Assembly: GCA_015179025.1 (NCBI GenBank)
Contig: WHUX01000005.1
Coordinates: 186,001-250,000 of the forward strand
Direction: 5' to 3'
DNA from: Terfezia claveryi
Taxonomy: Eukaryota > Ascomycota > Pezizomycetes > Pezizales > Pezizaceae
Length of the DNA: 64,000 bases
The notes under the pieces were generated by a model that was given only the letters and a program-made list of their open reading frames with translations, did no database searches and was not told where the DNA came from. Below, piece after piece: positions 37,294 to 47,965 of the stretch. The first letter of the stretch is position 1. Each line of letters opens with the position of its first letter. The position numbers and the translations under genes were made by a program.

Positions 37294-40200
37294 TTACAAC
37301 TCCACCTCTTTTTCATACTTCCATTTACGCCTTGTAGATTGTAAATCTATGTCCCACCACGATCTCCCACGGATCTGCAGTGCGGACATTGTGGCTTCCT
37401 TCAGTTCTTGCAGGTCGAAATTCTCGCCCATGTCTGGCGGGAGAGGCAATGGTAAATGACCTGTGATATGTATGCCATATATCCCCTTTGTTGTTCTCGT
37501 ATTTGAAATGCTGCTCTGATTTTGGTTGGTAGCATACAGCGGCGGCGCTTCCACTTGGTAGGTGCTCGTTTGTCGAGCGGAAGTTACCGAGCATTTCTGC
37601 TCTTCTGTCAGGTGATTACTTTCAGTCCCCTCACTGCCTACTTTAAAACCTGTGCTTTGACTCCGTGGTGTGTGTGGTTTTTGGTTCTCATTTCCCCATC
37701 CCTTCGACGAACGTCCTTCATTGCTTTTTCTGCAGGGGCGATCTTCTGGGGGAAGCGATGATGCACCTATTCGCTTTTGAGGAATTTCTTTCCTGGCATG
37801 ATTCCCTCGTAGGTCCACCAGCAGGGTCTCATCTATAGTATCTCTTAACTCCCCTTCCCGCGCTTCATTTTCCCCTTCTTCGTCAGCTGTGAGGTCATCA
37901 TCAGTTTCGTCTTTTGCTCTTTCAATCTGTGGTTCATTTTTTATTATTACCCCTCGCTCCTCTCTGTCGCTCAAGGGCTCTATTTTTATCTTCCGTTCCC
38001 CACATTCTGTTCCTTGCTCCGTGCCTTTAATGCATCGGGTGATGATTTCAAGCCCCACCCTACTCCTCTTCTCTCGAATCGTCAATCCACCGTCCTGTAT
38101 GTCTCCATCAGATGCCTCTCTTTTAAGAGCCCCTTTCATCGGAGACACGCCTCTTATATTTGCTGGGGCCGTTGCCATTGGTGGCTGCAACATTCTTAGC
38201 TGCTCAAGCCACTTCTGCTCATTCAAACTCCCAAAATCGGAATCTTTACCACCAAGAACCAATTTGCTCGATCTATGTTCAAAAATTCTGATGTTGTGGT
38301 CAGCGACAGGCTCTCTTTCCGTATCCCCCCACATCTGTGCCCGCAACAAACACATTTCCTCGTCGTGCGCAAACTGATCGCCAGAGCAATGATCCCCAAA
38401 GAGGGTTCTGATGCTTGTAGATTCAGACCAATTATACTCGTCCACCACGCAAGGATAAACGTCCAAGGGCCGGAACTTTCCCACAAGGTGCCGTAACTCT
38501 TTGTAGGACGAGTGACGAGAGTAAGGGAATGACTTCAAACAGCATTATTAGCATCTCTTGCAATCAAAACACAACGGAAAACGAACAACACGAGTTGGAA
38601 GCCATTCTCCATTTTCCCCTAGTACACATTCCTCCACTTTCGCGTCCCATTCTTTTTTCACTTCTGCACCATCCACAATTAACTTCTTCATGGAAAGTTC
38701 TTTTGTTTCCGCAACCTTTGCCAACACTTTGCTCAGGATAGAAAATGCGATTTTCTCATCTGTGCCCCACCCTAAGGATAGCGCCTCACTGCGGGAATGA
38801 ACTGCGTGAAGAAGAAGTTCCTTGACTTGGGGAGACATCGTTGAACCAAGAATATTGACAAGCATCTTCAGATTATCGCTGTGAAGAGGAAGTTCGCTAT
38901 GTGACTCCACTATTTATAGTTACCGTAAGCCTTCAGAGCCACTGAAAACTTTGTAGAAAACTCACAGTCTCCTTGCCCTACTCCTACCTCTTGGACCTCG
39001 ACGTTCCCTACCCTAGTTATAATGGGTACGATATACACCACTTTCTTCCCCTGAAGCCCAGGACACTCCAACTTTCTGTCACACGAGTGAAATCGACACT
39101 CTGGGTTATTTGTTAGACGCCCTTCGATAGCACTATTACCGAAGGCAAAGCCATTCAAATAAGGGCCTTGGGCAGACGCCGATTTTGCCTTTATGGAGCG
39201 GAAAAGTCTATGCTGGTATCTATCAACATGAATCTATAAGTCTGTATCAGAATAATGCAAATGATGAATAGGGAATGGTACATGCCTTAGTATCGAATGC
39301 GGCTGAAAGTGCAACCCAGACGTCTTCGTAGCCAAACGTCCATGTGTTGAAATGAAACGTTACATCCTTGGGGTATTTCATGATCTTCTCAATCAGCTCC
39401 TTGATCCCTTCTGCCTGTGCTTTTGTTAGATTATACTGCCGAAAATAGTAGACAAAGAAGCCCTTGACCTTTGTAGTGAAATCCTGATACAAATTCTCCC
39501 TCGAGGCACAGGATGTGTCTAGATATAGCGTTGATAGACGCTTAATACCCATGGTATATGGTAATAGCACAGGGTGTCGAGCAATCGCCTCAACCCACCA
39601 CGGCTCCGCTAGCACTAGTCAGCATGTTGGCTCTAATTGAGAAGTTGTGATATTACCTCTGATATCTCCAGTATACAAAATGGATTTTTCGTCATTTTCA
39701 ATAAGAAACATGACCGCGCCAGGACAATGATTCGCCTACATCGACACTCAGTCACCACGGACACCACATCGTCATTGGGAGAATCCAACATCAAAAAGAG
39801 TAACTCTGATACTTCTTTCAATGCTAAGCTCAATCATAGTTGGTGTCTCTAGAGGTATAGTTTTCTGGCAATGTTACCCTGATGTTCGCCCTGATATTTT
39901 TGGGGTCTGTACCAGCTTAAGCCTTTTGTCCGCATGTGTAAAGTCATGAGCCTCCACAACTTGTTTGGCAAAATTTATCCGATGCGCACGCCTCTCCAGC
40001 CGAATAAGTAGCTGTATTCCAACATTAGTCACCCCATGCCCTACAGCTCACGGGCAACAGGCAGACCTCTTTCGTGGCCTCGGAACAGTAGATGAATGGG
40101 CCTCCATAGAACCCTTCAAGCCCTTGCAGATGGTCACTTATGCATTACACACGTTAGTCAGAGAAATACACCAAAACAAGGTTTTTTCTAGGGTAAATGC

Positions 40201-40496
40201 CTATGTATATGTGACAGGAAACAAGCAAGCGCTGGTTTAAGCCCAGGCTGAGGTCTAAAATAATCGACTATATACAATAGTTAGCATGAAGCTCCACAAC
40301 TTAGAAGGGCAAGGCATACCTCGAATATCTGGAAATTCTGTGAAGCGCTGCTGTTAGCTGCGTTGCTTTTGTATCGGAGATCGAGTGCCATTCGATACCA
40401 GCTACGATCCCTCTGAAGGTTGACTGGTGATGGTAATTAGCCGATAAAAGTACGACAATGCCTACGTTTAAAATATAACATAAAGGGATTTACCAT
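37294..40496 (-). CDS. Artemis/SNM1-family DNA-repair metallo-beta-lactamase nuclease
   Basis: Nuclear nuclease of the beta-CASP/DRMBL class that opens hairpins or trims damaged DNA ends (Artemis/DCLRE1C, Pso2 relatives). Twelve exons on the minus strand: 40496-40494 (ATG only), 40423-40399, 40337-40320, 40267-40201, 40136-40067, 40011-39913, 39864-39790, 39735-39657, 39608-39286, 39233-38966, 38909-38587 and 38532-37294; total 862 residues. The N-terminus reads STFRGIVAEFPDIRVDYFRP. The metal-binding HxHxDH motif is HIHSDH, joined across intron 4. Then come ANHCPGAVMFLIE, LYTGDIR joined to AEPWWV, PYTMGIKRLSTLYLDT, FNTWTFGYEDVWVAL and the DRMBL-type PYSRHSSYKELRHLVGKFRP. The tail (about 350 residues) is charged and disordered. 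Introns 4 and 9 need GC donors (AG|GCATTT and AAG|GCATGT). Artemis versus Pso2 is judged from the N-terminus and motif spacing. Confidence 0.88.
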
Positions 40497-40656
40497 GGGC
40501 GGGTAGATGATAATACAGCTGTTTTGTGAACGTATCACGTCTATCTTGAGTTGGAAGTTAGGTACTTCATATTCGGATTGGTTGCTAGTTCACGTACCAC
40601 ATGCCAAGCCGATCAAGACTGATGAGTTCAACTTTTAATTGGTTAAGTGGGAACTA

Positions 40657-41428
40657 TGAGCGGTTGTCAATAAGTTTCCTGTATCATGTACGGGGTTTTT
40701 AGCGCAAGCCACATACTAGCCAAAAGCAGTGAAACATATTGACCGATAAAAATTAGTCTGGTTGGCACGATAAAAATCAATATCCTGTAAGCGACACATC
40801 ACATCATCATACATCACTACCACAATGCCTCGAACGTCAGGAAAAGCTCAAGCTCTGCAAGATATTGAGACTGAAGTTGGCTTATGCCTATGCATTAGCA
40901 TCCTAATCAGAAGAAGAAGATGATTATGAAGAAGATATTGAGGACTTCCTTGTCATTCAAGAGGTTATAAGTTCCGACCGATATCTACTCTATCGCAACA
41001 GCACAGGACAGCATCAGATTAATATCCTTGAGACTTATATTCAAGACTACCCTGATTCATTTGAGAATACCTGTACTTTAACAAGCTTATGCCATTTTAT
41101 TTGCTTCCCTCGTAGCTCTTCCTGATTCTCTTCCATCCATGCTACCAAGCGCTCCGACTGGGATTTCGCCCATGTGCTGCTGTGTTGAGAAGGCATTGTG
41201 GTATGCGGATGTGGAATTCTGTCGGCATCACTCTTGTAGCCATGACAGCAGGTTTTACTCCCGTCATGGCCACAGCTTATTCTCTGTAAATGTGTGACGC
41301 CACCAGGGCGGTCGGCTAGTCTCGTGCCCAGACCCTCCAGAGCGGTCGGCCAATGAGTGCTCTTGCCAAGGTGCCAAGGTGTGACACAGAAAATCCACAT
41401 GATACAGACTCTTATTGACAACCGCTCA
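40657..41428. mobile_element. Non-autonomous TIR DNA transposon, copy 1
   Basis: Left end TGAGCGGTTGTCAATAAG and right end CTTATTGACAACCGCTCA are perfect 18-bp inverted repeats, with a further matching TGTATCATGT a few bases inside; flanked by TA on both sides (TA target duplication). 772 bp. It carries a + strand N-terminal fragment (MPRTSGKAQALQDIETEV, acidic EEDDYEEDIED-like repeat out of frame) and a - strand fragment (41196-41047, SERLVAWMEENQEELRGKQI). It looks like an internally deleted derivative of a larger element. Confidence 0.8.
40744..40777. repeat. TAGTCTGGTTGGCA core flanked by perfect 10-bp direct repeats inside transposon copy 1
   Basis: CGATAAAAAT (40744-40753), TAGTCTGGTTGGCA (40754-40767), CGATAAAAAT (40768-40777). 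The homologous position in copy 2 (just after ATTGAC near 41518) lacks core and one repeat, and the sequences then align without a gap. Confidence 0.88.
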
Positions 41429-41433
41429 TAATA

Positions 41434-42296
41434 GTGGTAGTCAAAAACTTTCCTGTAGCATGTACGTGATATTTAGTGCAAGCCACATACTAGCCAAAAG
41501 TAGTGAAACATATTGACCAACACAAATGAAATTCCTGTAAGCAACACATCGCATCATCATACATCATACAAATGCCTCGAAAGCTCAAGCTCTGCAAGAT
41601 ATCGATACCGAAGTTGAGAATATTGCTTATGCCTATGCATTCGCATCCTCATCAGAAGAAGAAGATGATTATGAAGAAGATATTGAGGACTTGCTTACTA
41701 TGCAAGAGGTTATTGTTTCCAACCGATATCTACTCTCTCGCGACAGTGCAGGACGGCATGATGTTAATATCCTTGAAACTTATATTCAAGACTACCCTGA
41801 TCCTGCATTTCTCATTAATTGAGGTCTCATTCTTTTCAGCTTTAACTCCCCACCCTGAGCGCTGTTGCATTGCTCGTGCTTCCTTCCATGAGCGCTTCAT
41901 ATTTGTCGCCTTATCTGTGATTCTTTTGACCGTGATATGCTCATCGGTTGAGAATACCTGTTCTTTAACAAGCTTATGCCATGTAATTTGCTTCCCTCGT
42001 AGCTGTTCCTGATTCTCTTCCATCCATGCTACTAAGCGCTCCGACTCAAATTTCGACCATAAGCCGCTGGTTTGGGAAGGCATTGTGGTATGCGGCGCTA
42101 GATGTGGAATTCTGTAGGCAACACAGGTTATATCCTGTACCCGTGAAAGCAGGTTTTCCTCCTGTCATGGGTACAGCACATTCTCTGTAAACCTGTGACG
42201 CCACCAGGGCGGTCGGCCAATAAGTGCTCCTGCCAAGGTGCCAAGGTGTGACACAGAAAATCCACGTACATGTTACAGAAAGTTTTTGACCACCAC
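41434..42296. mobile_element. Non-autonomous TIR DNA transposon, copy 2
   Basis: Starts 5 bp after copy 1. Left terminus GTGGTAGTCAAAAACTTTCC and right terminus (reverse complement) GTGGTGGTCAAAAACTTTCT stay similar for about 34 bp, flanked by TA. 863 bp. Interior is homologous to copy 1 (shared GCAAGCCACATACTAGCCAA and ATCAGAAGAAGAAGATGATT), so both belong to one family. It holds a decayed + strand acidic ORF start at 41573 and a longer - strand DNA-binding ORF. Confidence 0.8.
41730..42083 (-). pseudogene. Myb/SANT-like DNA-binding ORF of the TIR element, truncated
   Basis: Starts MPSQTSGLWSKFESERLVAW, continues MEENQEQLRGKQITWHKLVK and ITDKATNMKRSWKEARAMQQ before the frame runs into element-terminal sequence. 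The tryptophan-spaced helical pattern resembles the Myb/SANT-like accessory protein that two-gene PIF/Harbinger-type elements encode; the link is inference. Copy 1 carries a shorter version ending after VQVFSNESG. Neither copy can encode a full protein. Confidence 0.55.
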
Positions 42297-42502
42297 TAAT
42301 GGTAAGCAAGCTGTTGCATAACCTAAATAATACTACCAAGCCCGAATTACAACATGGTGGACTTTACTGATGAGAACCATGGTTTTGGTGGCTTATAAAT
42401 AGGGGTAACATACACCCATATTGTTGATTCAAATTTACACTATAACCAACTGCAGCCAAAAACACAAACCATACATCCATGTTGGTATTAAACTACACAA
42501 GA

Positions 42503-44061
42503 TTAAGGGAAATGCTCATTCTTGATATGTGCCAGTTTTCCTTCAGTGGTATTCTGCTCGACGACTGCCTTTGCGAAAGTTGCAAAGTCCCGAGCCTTGT
42601 CCACCATGTCATAGAGATTTGGTTCTAATATCCACATACATTTAATACCCGTTGCCAGGGCACAGAGAGGGGGTTGACTTACGGGTAAAGACGGCTATCG
42701 TGTTTCTCGCTACACCACGTGCCAACTTCGCCCGGCAACCTCTCACGAAATGCGGTACGGCCTTGAACTTTCCTTCTGTAATGACTTCCAGAGCTATTCC
42801 ATGGCGTTAATTAGATAAGCTATGATGCTCATTGTTGAAGCTTACCTTCTCCTGTCTGGAACGCCAGAGCGTCTTTCGGAATACCAACTTTGTAAATATG
42901 ATCGGTCCTGCTCTTGATGTACAAACCAGCGGCTGAATCCGGCGCACTAGGTAGTTCATCGAGCTCCACCCCATTGGCCATGTTTATGGGTTGACTGTCC
43001 TCGTCGACATACATGGCGGAAGTAAGCCCAGTTAGACACCCATGGTCCTTGTGTATTCCTAGCATGGAGATGAGCATGGACGCTTGTGTGACTGTTTTAA
43101 TAGAGCACGGGAGAAGCGTACCACACCAGTTATCCAGTTCGTTGTCATCTTCTGCCTGGCCATTCTCTAATGTAGGTGGAGGGAAATAATGTAAAAGTCT
43201 CGCCTTCGTGGTGGATGAAGCCTTCACAACATGTTCAAGGTAACCTTTCTGGTAACCTTCAATGTGCTTCTCGGCTGTTGGAGGGTGTTAGTCTCTAGCA
43301 AAACACCAGACCATGAATTAGTACCATATATATCACAGGCCTAATTGAACTCATCAGCAATGCCCCTCAAACCAAATTTGGGGAACACCTACCCTAGCAA
43401 CCAAAACAGCTGTGTCTATAATCAGTATGCACTGAATCCAGAACTTCAGTATATATATGCGTCTAGATGTCCTGGGGTTCACACCATTTCTTGCACTGTT
43501 TCTTTGAAACCCCACAGCAACTCCTCTCTAGGCCATATATTCCCCTTGGTATACTCTGGAAGATTTGGGTAATTCCCTTCTGCCCCGCTCAATTTTGGAT
43601 CCTTGTAAAAGGCGCAATTCACATAATAGGAGCCTTTCAGGGTATCAGCCCTGTTGTTGGCAAGCATTTCCTTCCCACATGACCTGTGTACAATTCACGT
43701 AATTCAGCGTTGTCCACCTTCTGATCTCAGGAATCAAAGGGCATATATTACCATCCAACTAGGTATTTTGCTTCAGGGTATTCGAGGCCTTTCAGCTCCT
43801 CGGGGGAAAGGTTTCCAAGATGGGTCGCATACGACAGTATACGTTTCCGCAATGTTACAAATTTTGAGGGAAGACCAGTAACAACAATAATTCCGAGAGA
43901 ATCAGGACCAAACGCCTCTACTAATGTAGAATGGTCAATACTTCCTAATATCTCATTAGCAAGAACTCAACATAGCATATCACGTGCTTGCATTTCTTAC
44001 CATTTTGAAGCTGTTCCAAAGTAACTGACGCAGGCTTTGCAGTTTCATAGGTCGTCGACAT
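42503..44061 (-). CDS. 2-oxoglutarate/Fe(II)-dependent oxygenase-like protein (clavaminate synthase-like)
   Basis: Non-haem iron oxygenase family; substrate unknown. Nine exons on the minus strand: 44061-44001, 43944-43752, 43683-43485, 43431-43393, 43340-43325 (16 nt), 43274-43122, 43058-42846, 42793-42683 and 42624-42503; total 368 residues. The protein starts MSTTYETAKPASVTLEQLQN, has the N-terminal IPNS-like half (DSLGIIVVTGLPSKFVTLRK), the iron-binding HxD in WCGIHKDHGCLTGLTSAMYV, and the distal His and following basic region in EGKFKAVPHFVRGCRAKLAR, ending QPNLYDMVDKARDFATFAKA then the tail. The HxD pair is split from the preceding exon by an intron placed between WCG and IHKD. Micro-exons make the gene hard to see in open frames. 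Confidence 0.8.
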
Positions 44062-44643
44062 GTTTTGAAAATCACCACTTGTCCAATACACTCATTAAAC
44101 TGTGGTGGGGAAAGCCGCTTTAAAGCCCCCTCTATGCAAGGTTAAGAGGTCTGGCCCCCGTGATCTGCTACCAGTACCGTCAACTTGATAGTGCCCCGCA
44201 GGCAGCCGCACCCCGCAGCTTCAGCAATATGTACCGGTATTCTGGTTGGTATTATAGTTAGGCCCGGTACAATTCTGCACTATAGAAAAACTAACGTTCA
44301 CCCACATATCGAGGGTATCTTGAAAATTAAGTTCATATGTACGTACCCGGTTAATGATAAGAAGCGTAATTTGGCATGACAACGACCGAGCTCTCATTGG
44401 CCAAACTCTTCTTCTCTCCTTTTCTTTTTCCAATTTGTTGTAGCTTCTTGTGGAAAATTTGCCAGAATTTAACACCTGGGGAGAGATATAAGCAAGCGTT
44501 TACAGCATTTCAATATTTCTTGGAGCGGGAGCAACCTTGTGGTTGTGACTTTGCGTTGTAAAGTAACTCTTAAGTACTAAACATGGGTACCTTGGCAACG
44601 GGCGCGTGAGCACAACAGAGAAGCATCACACAACATCGGCGCA
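44062..44643. other. Divergent intergenic region
   Basis: Separates the oxygenase (minus) and FRG1 (plus) starts; presumably holds both promoters. Nothing else seen. Confidence 0.5.
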
Positions 44644-45624
44644 ATGGTCAAACCATTAACATTCAAGGGCGACAAGAAGATAAAAAAGCGGAAGCGAAAG
44701 GAGGACGTTGATGATGACAATGCAGACGAAGGGGGAAGCTCGAGGCCCGCCGCTATCGCTAAAACGAGCGGTACTACAGATGAGCTGGAAGGATGGGTTA
44801 CCATGGAGCAGCCTGAGGAGCTGACCGGCCCAATCATGTTCACCTTTGTAAGTCTATATAGAGCTATGGAGAATAGTAATGGCTGATGTTAATGAGGAAG
44901 ACAGGCAGCGACAAAACCAGTCTGTATGGCGTGCGATGCTACAGGCAAAGTCTACGCCTCGGTCCTCAAGAACATTGAAGGTGACAACCTCAACACTGCA
45001 GAACCAGCGGAAGTCAAGCAAGTATGGGTTATTACCAAGATTCACGGGACGGAGCGTTACTCGCTCAAATCACATCATGGCAAATACCTCAGCTGCGACA
45101 GGTTCGGGGTGCTGAGTGCTACGAAGGAAGCGATCTCACACGAAGAGGGCTTTGCAGCCGTCAAGACTAACGTGGGGTCTGGTTGGGCGTTCCAGACTGC
45201 TAGGGATAAGTACGTTGGGGTTGATGAGCCCAAGAGTGGAGGAACAATCGAGATACGGGGTGATGCGGAGGAAGTAGGCTTCTGCCAGACATGGACGATA
45301 AGGGGCCAAGCTAGATTCAAGAAGAAGACGAGAAAGGAAGAGGATAAGTTGAAGGACAGGATCACGAAGAAGGATTTGGAGGCACAGTAAGTGAAACGAT
45401 GCTGGATGCGCTCGGTAACAGTGCTGACTATCTTCGATAGAGCTGGCGTGAAGCTGGATGGCGATCAAGTGAAAATGCTGAAAAAAGCCAGGCGAGGTAA
45501 AATAAACCTATTTCAACAAGAGATTGTGCGCATTATAGCTGACACAGCTATAGAGGGCCGTTTCCACGAAGCACTTCTCGACGTACGTGTAAAGTTTGGG
45601 AAACATGATAAATTCTCCTACTAG
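44644..45624 (+). CDS. FRG1: FRG1-family protein
   Basis: Nuclear/nucleolar actin-bundling and RNA-processing-associated protein of the FRG1 (facioscapulohumeral muscular dystrophy region gene 1) family. Exons: 44644-44847, 44905-45386 and 45441-45624; 289 residues. It opens with a basic tract (MVKPLTFKGDKKIKKRKRKE), followed by a fascin-like beta-trefoil: GPIMFTF joined to AATKPVCMACDATGKVYASV, then AEPAEVKQVWVITKIHGTER, SLKSHHGKYLSCDRFGVLSA and EEVGFCQTWTIRGQARFKKK. The end is the conserved FHEALLDVRVK segment. Both introns are GT-AG. Length is close to the animal protein (about 258) plus an N-terminal extension. Confidence 0.9.
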
Positions 45625-45968
45625 GATGTTTCAGCTTTTTATTTGAGAAGTGGGCAGCAAACGCTAAATAGTCCCATGCACGCTAAAATACAATACATCT
45701 CCTCGATATGGGAAAATATTCATGCGGGAAAAGGCATTGCTCAGCTCCAAAGCTGCAGCAGCTAACAATCGATATTCATACTTGGACACTTGGTTTATCA
45801 TGGTATCGCAGCCTTGTCGAAGACGGCCCAAAATTGCTGGGAGTTAGGTATGGTGGGCAGATGCCCTGCGGAAATGATCATGACGAAGCTGTTTTATTCT
45901 TGCTAAGCTGTAGAAACAACTTGTTCAGGCGTTGTTGGATATTTTGTAAAGCCACTGTCATATGCAGA
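45625..45968. other. Short intergenic region between convergent genes
   Basis: No gene seen. Confidence 0.5.
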
Positions 45969-46452
45969 TTACCATTTAGCGAAGCCATTTGGCAGCTTAT
46001 TAGGAGGCTGTGGCAGCTCACCATTCACTGCCGCAAGTCGTTTTGATGTCTGCGCCAGTTTCACTACAGTAGGCCGTATGGCGGGTGGCTCTGAGTGCTC
46101 TAAGTAATCTTGTAACTCTGTACATACGGACATGTGAGTTTGCCTTCCAATCTCTTCGCTGCAGCGCCGACATACGGGTAATCAATCTCTCCAACTCATC
46201 ACTCAACGCCAATTGACTTTTGTGCACCTGCATCAGCTTCTCCGTAGTCTGCTTAATTGTTGGATCGAATAATGTCTTAATCCCGTTCACCAACGGGTCG
46301 TCAATCGGTGGCGGCGGGGGCGGCGGCGAAGCCAAATGCTGTGTCACTGCTTCCGACAGCGCAACATCGAGAGGAGTTAGCGGTCGTTCACGCTGATCGC
46401 CAACTATAGCCATGGCCGCTGCAGAGCTCGAGCTTCCCACCGGAGATGCCAT
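45969..46452 (-). CDS. Putative BLOC-1 subunit, Snapin-like
   Basis: Two exons on the minus strand: 46452-46128 and 46063-45969, 139 residues. A low-complexity S/P-rich start with a proline run is followed by a coiled coil (FDPTIKQTTEKLMQVHKSQL, ALSDELERLITRMSALQR) and, after the intron, KLAQTSKRLAAVNGEL. Snapin/pallidin-type BLOC-1 subunits share this size and the SQxxLxxxLExL pattern; they act in endosomal/vacuolar trafficking. The match is modest and another small coiled-coil protein is possible. It is divergent from NPR2 with only 141 bp between starts. Confidence 0.45.
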
Positions 46453-46593
46453 GTGGGGTTGTGGAGGAGTGCGGCGGTTTGGCGATTGCGCTACGGATGC
46501 GGTCGGTCCCGTTGGTTTAAGCTTTGTATGAGGTGAAAACTGGGCTGCACGCTATGAAAACCTCACCAACCTGCGACAGCTCAAGCCAACTCT

Positions 46594-47965
46594 ATGATCA
46601 AATCAATATTCTTTGCGCATTTCCATACTGACAAAGGTGAGGGACCCGCCAGGCGATCTCGGATTGAAAGGGCTGACATTATGTGCGTTTTCAGGTCCAC
46701 AAGTCCTCTACCAAGTCCCCGATGGCTCCGTCACGACGTCATGGGGCTCTTTACATGACCCACTCTTCGATTTCGATACGGTATCAGACTATATTATCCC
46801 TAAACAGGAGCTTTGTGATCGCCTCGTAACGGTCTGCACCAACCGTTTCCGCATCCTTGGATATCCTATGTGCATTGAAGATAGGAAATATGACCGTAAT
46901 GAATACATTTTCAATATAGCCATTGTGCTCGACGAGACTGTCGACCCGTCGAGCTACAAGAGTGTGGTACGGAAGCTGGCCAAACTCTTCCGGGCATTAG
47001 AGGAGCAGAGTGGGTTCCTCTGGGATGAGGTAACGAGGAGTGGGGTTTATAGCTTGATCGAGCAGGTTATGGAGGATTTGAACAATTATTGCGAGTGCAT
47101 GATTCCCATAAGTAAACACTCAGAGCCCTCGTGTGCAATGGAGATTAGGTTTTGAGAACTTGCAGCTGACATAGAGTAGATGATTCTAATACAATCAACC
47201 TCAAGCTGTTCCCAATATACGCTCCTCCCCCACCCGTCAAAGGCTATCACGTGCCCATATGTACTGTCCAACTCGAGCTCATCATGGACGTCAACTGGGA
47301 CCTTACAATGCAGAAGGTAACCCATTCACTCTCTATCCCCATTTCACACTATCCTAATGTTTTATATTCAGATCATCCCTTTCATCGACGGCATCAACTC
47401 CGTCAAGCGCATCTCCGAGCTCGCCGACGCTGACTACAATCTCACACAAAAGTGCATCGAGCATCTCCTGTACTACAACTGTCTCATAATGGTCGACATC
47501 TTCCAATTCTCCTCCATCTATGCGGTCACCGCAGAAATCACCTCCCTGGTCAATGACCCGTCGCTTCAGGAGGAGTGTATAAACTACATCTCCATCCACC
47601 CTACCCATCCCAATATCAAAGCCCCATCACAAAAGCTTTCATTCCCGGGTATCTTCGAACTATATGCCTCCTTACGGCAGGGCTACACTTTGAAACAGTG
47701 GTGTATGGATAATAAAGATCTTCTGCATGGGATTGATGTTAGGAGATTTATAAGCTTTGGCGTAATTAAGGGGATTCTATATAGAGTTCATAGGTATCCC
47801 GTGTCAGATGACCCAAGCCATTTGGATAAAAAACTGCCTATGGCCAAGTTTCTGGATGGGAATCATCATTTTGATGATATATGCACGGAGCTACAGATAT
47901 CTGAAAAAGAGGCAGCAGAAAGACTAGCAAAGGGATATGGGGACATTCAAATCATTGATCGATAG
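46594..47965 (+). CDS. NPR2: Nitrogen permease regulator 2 (SEACIT/GATOR1 subunit)
   Basis: Vacuole-associated subunit of the SEACIT (GATOR1) complex, which inhibits TORC1 when nitrogen is low. Exons: 46594-46636, 46695-47111, 47180-47316 and 47372-47965; 396 residues. Characteristic NPR2 text is visible: MIKSIFFAHFHTDK joined to GPQVLYQVPDG, DYIIPKQELCDRLVTVCTNR, GYPMCIEDRKYDRNEYIFNI, NDSNTINLKLFPIYAPPPPV, IPFIDGINSVKRISELADAD and LQQ-like helical tail ISEKEAAERLAKGYGDIQII. Length matches fungal NPR2 proteins. Intron donors are GTGAGG, GTAAAC and GTAACC. Confidence 0.93.

Noticed and set aside
42390..42405. TATAAATA box on the plus strand just right of the TIR elements
   Set aside because: No gene follows on the plus strand; downstream is the 3' end of the minus-strand oxygenase. 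May be a solo-repeat promoter, but no boundaries were found.
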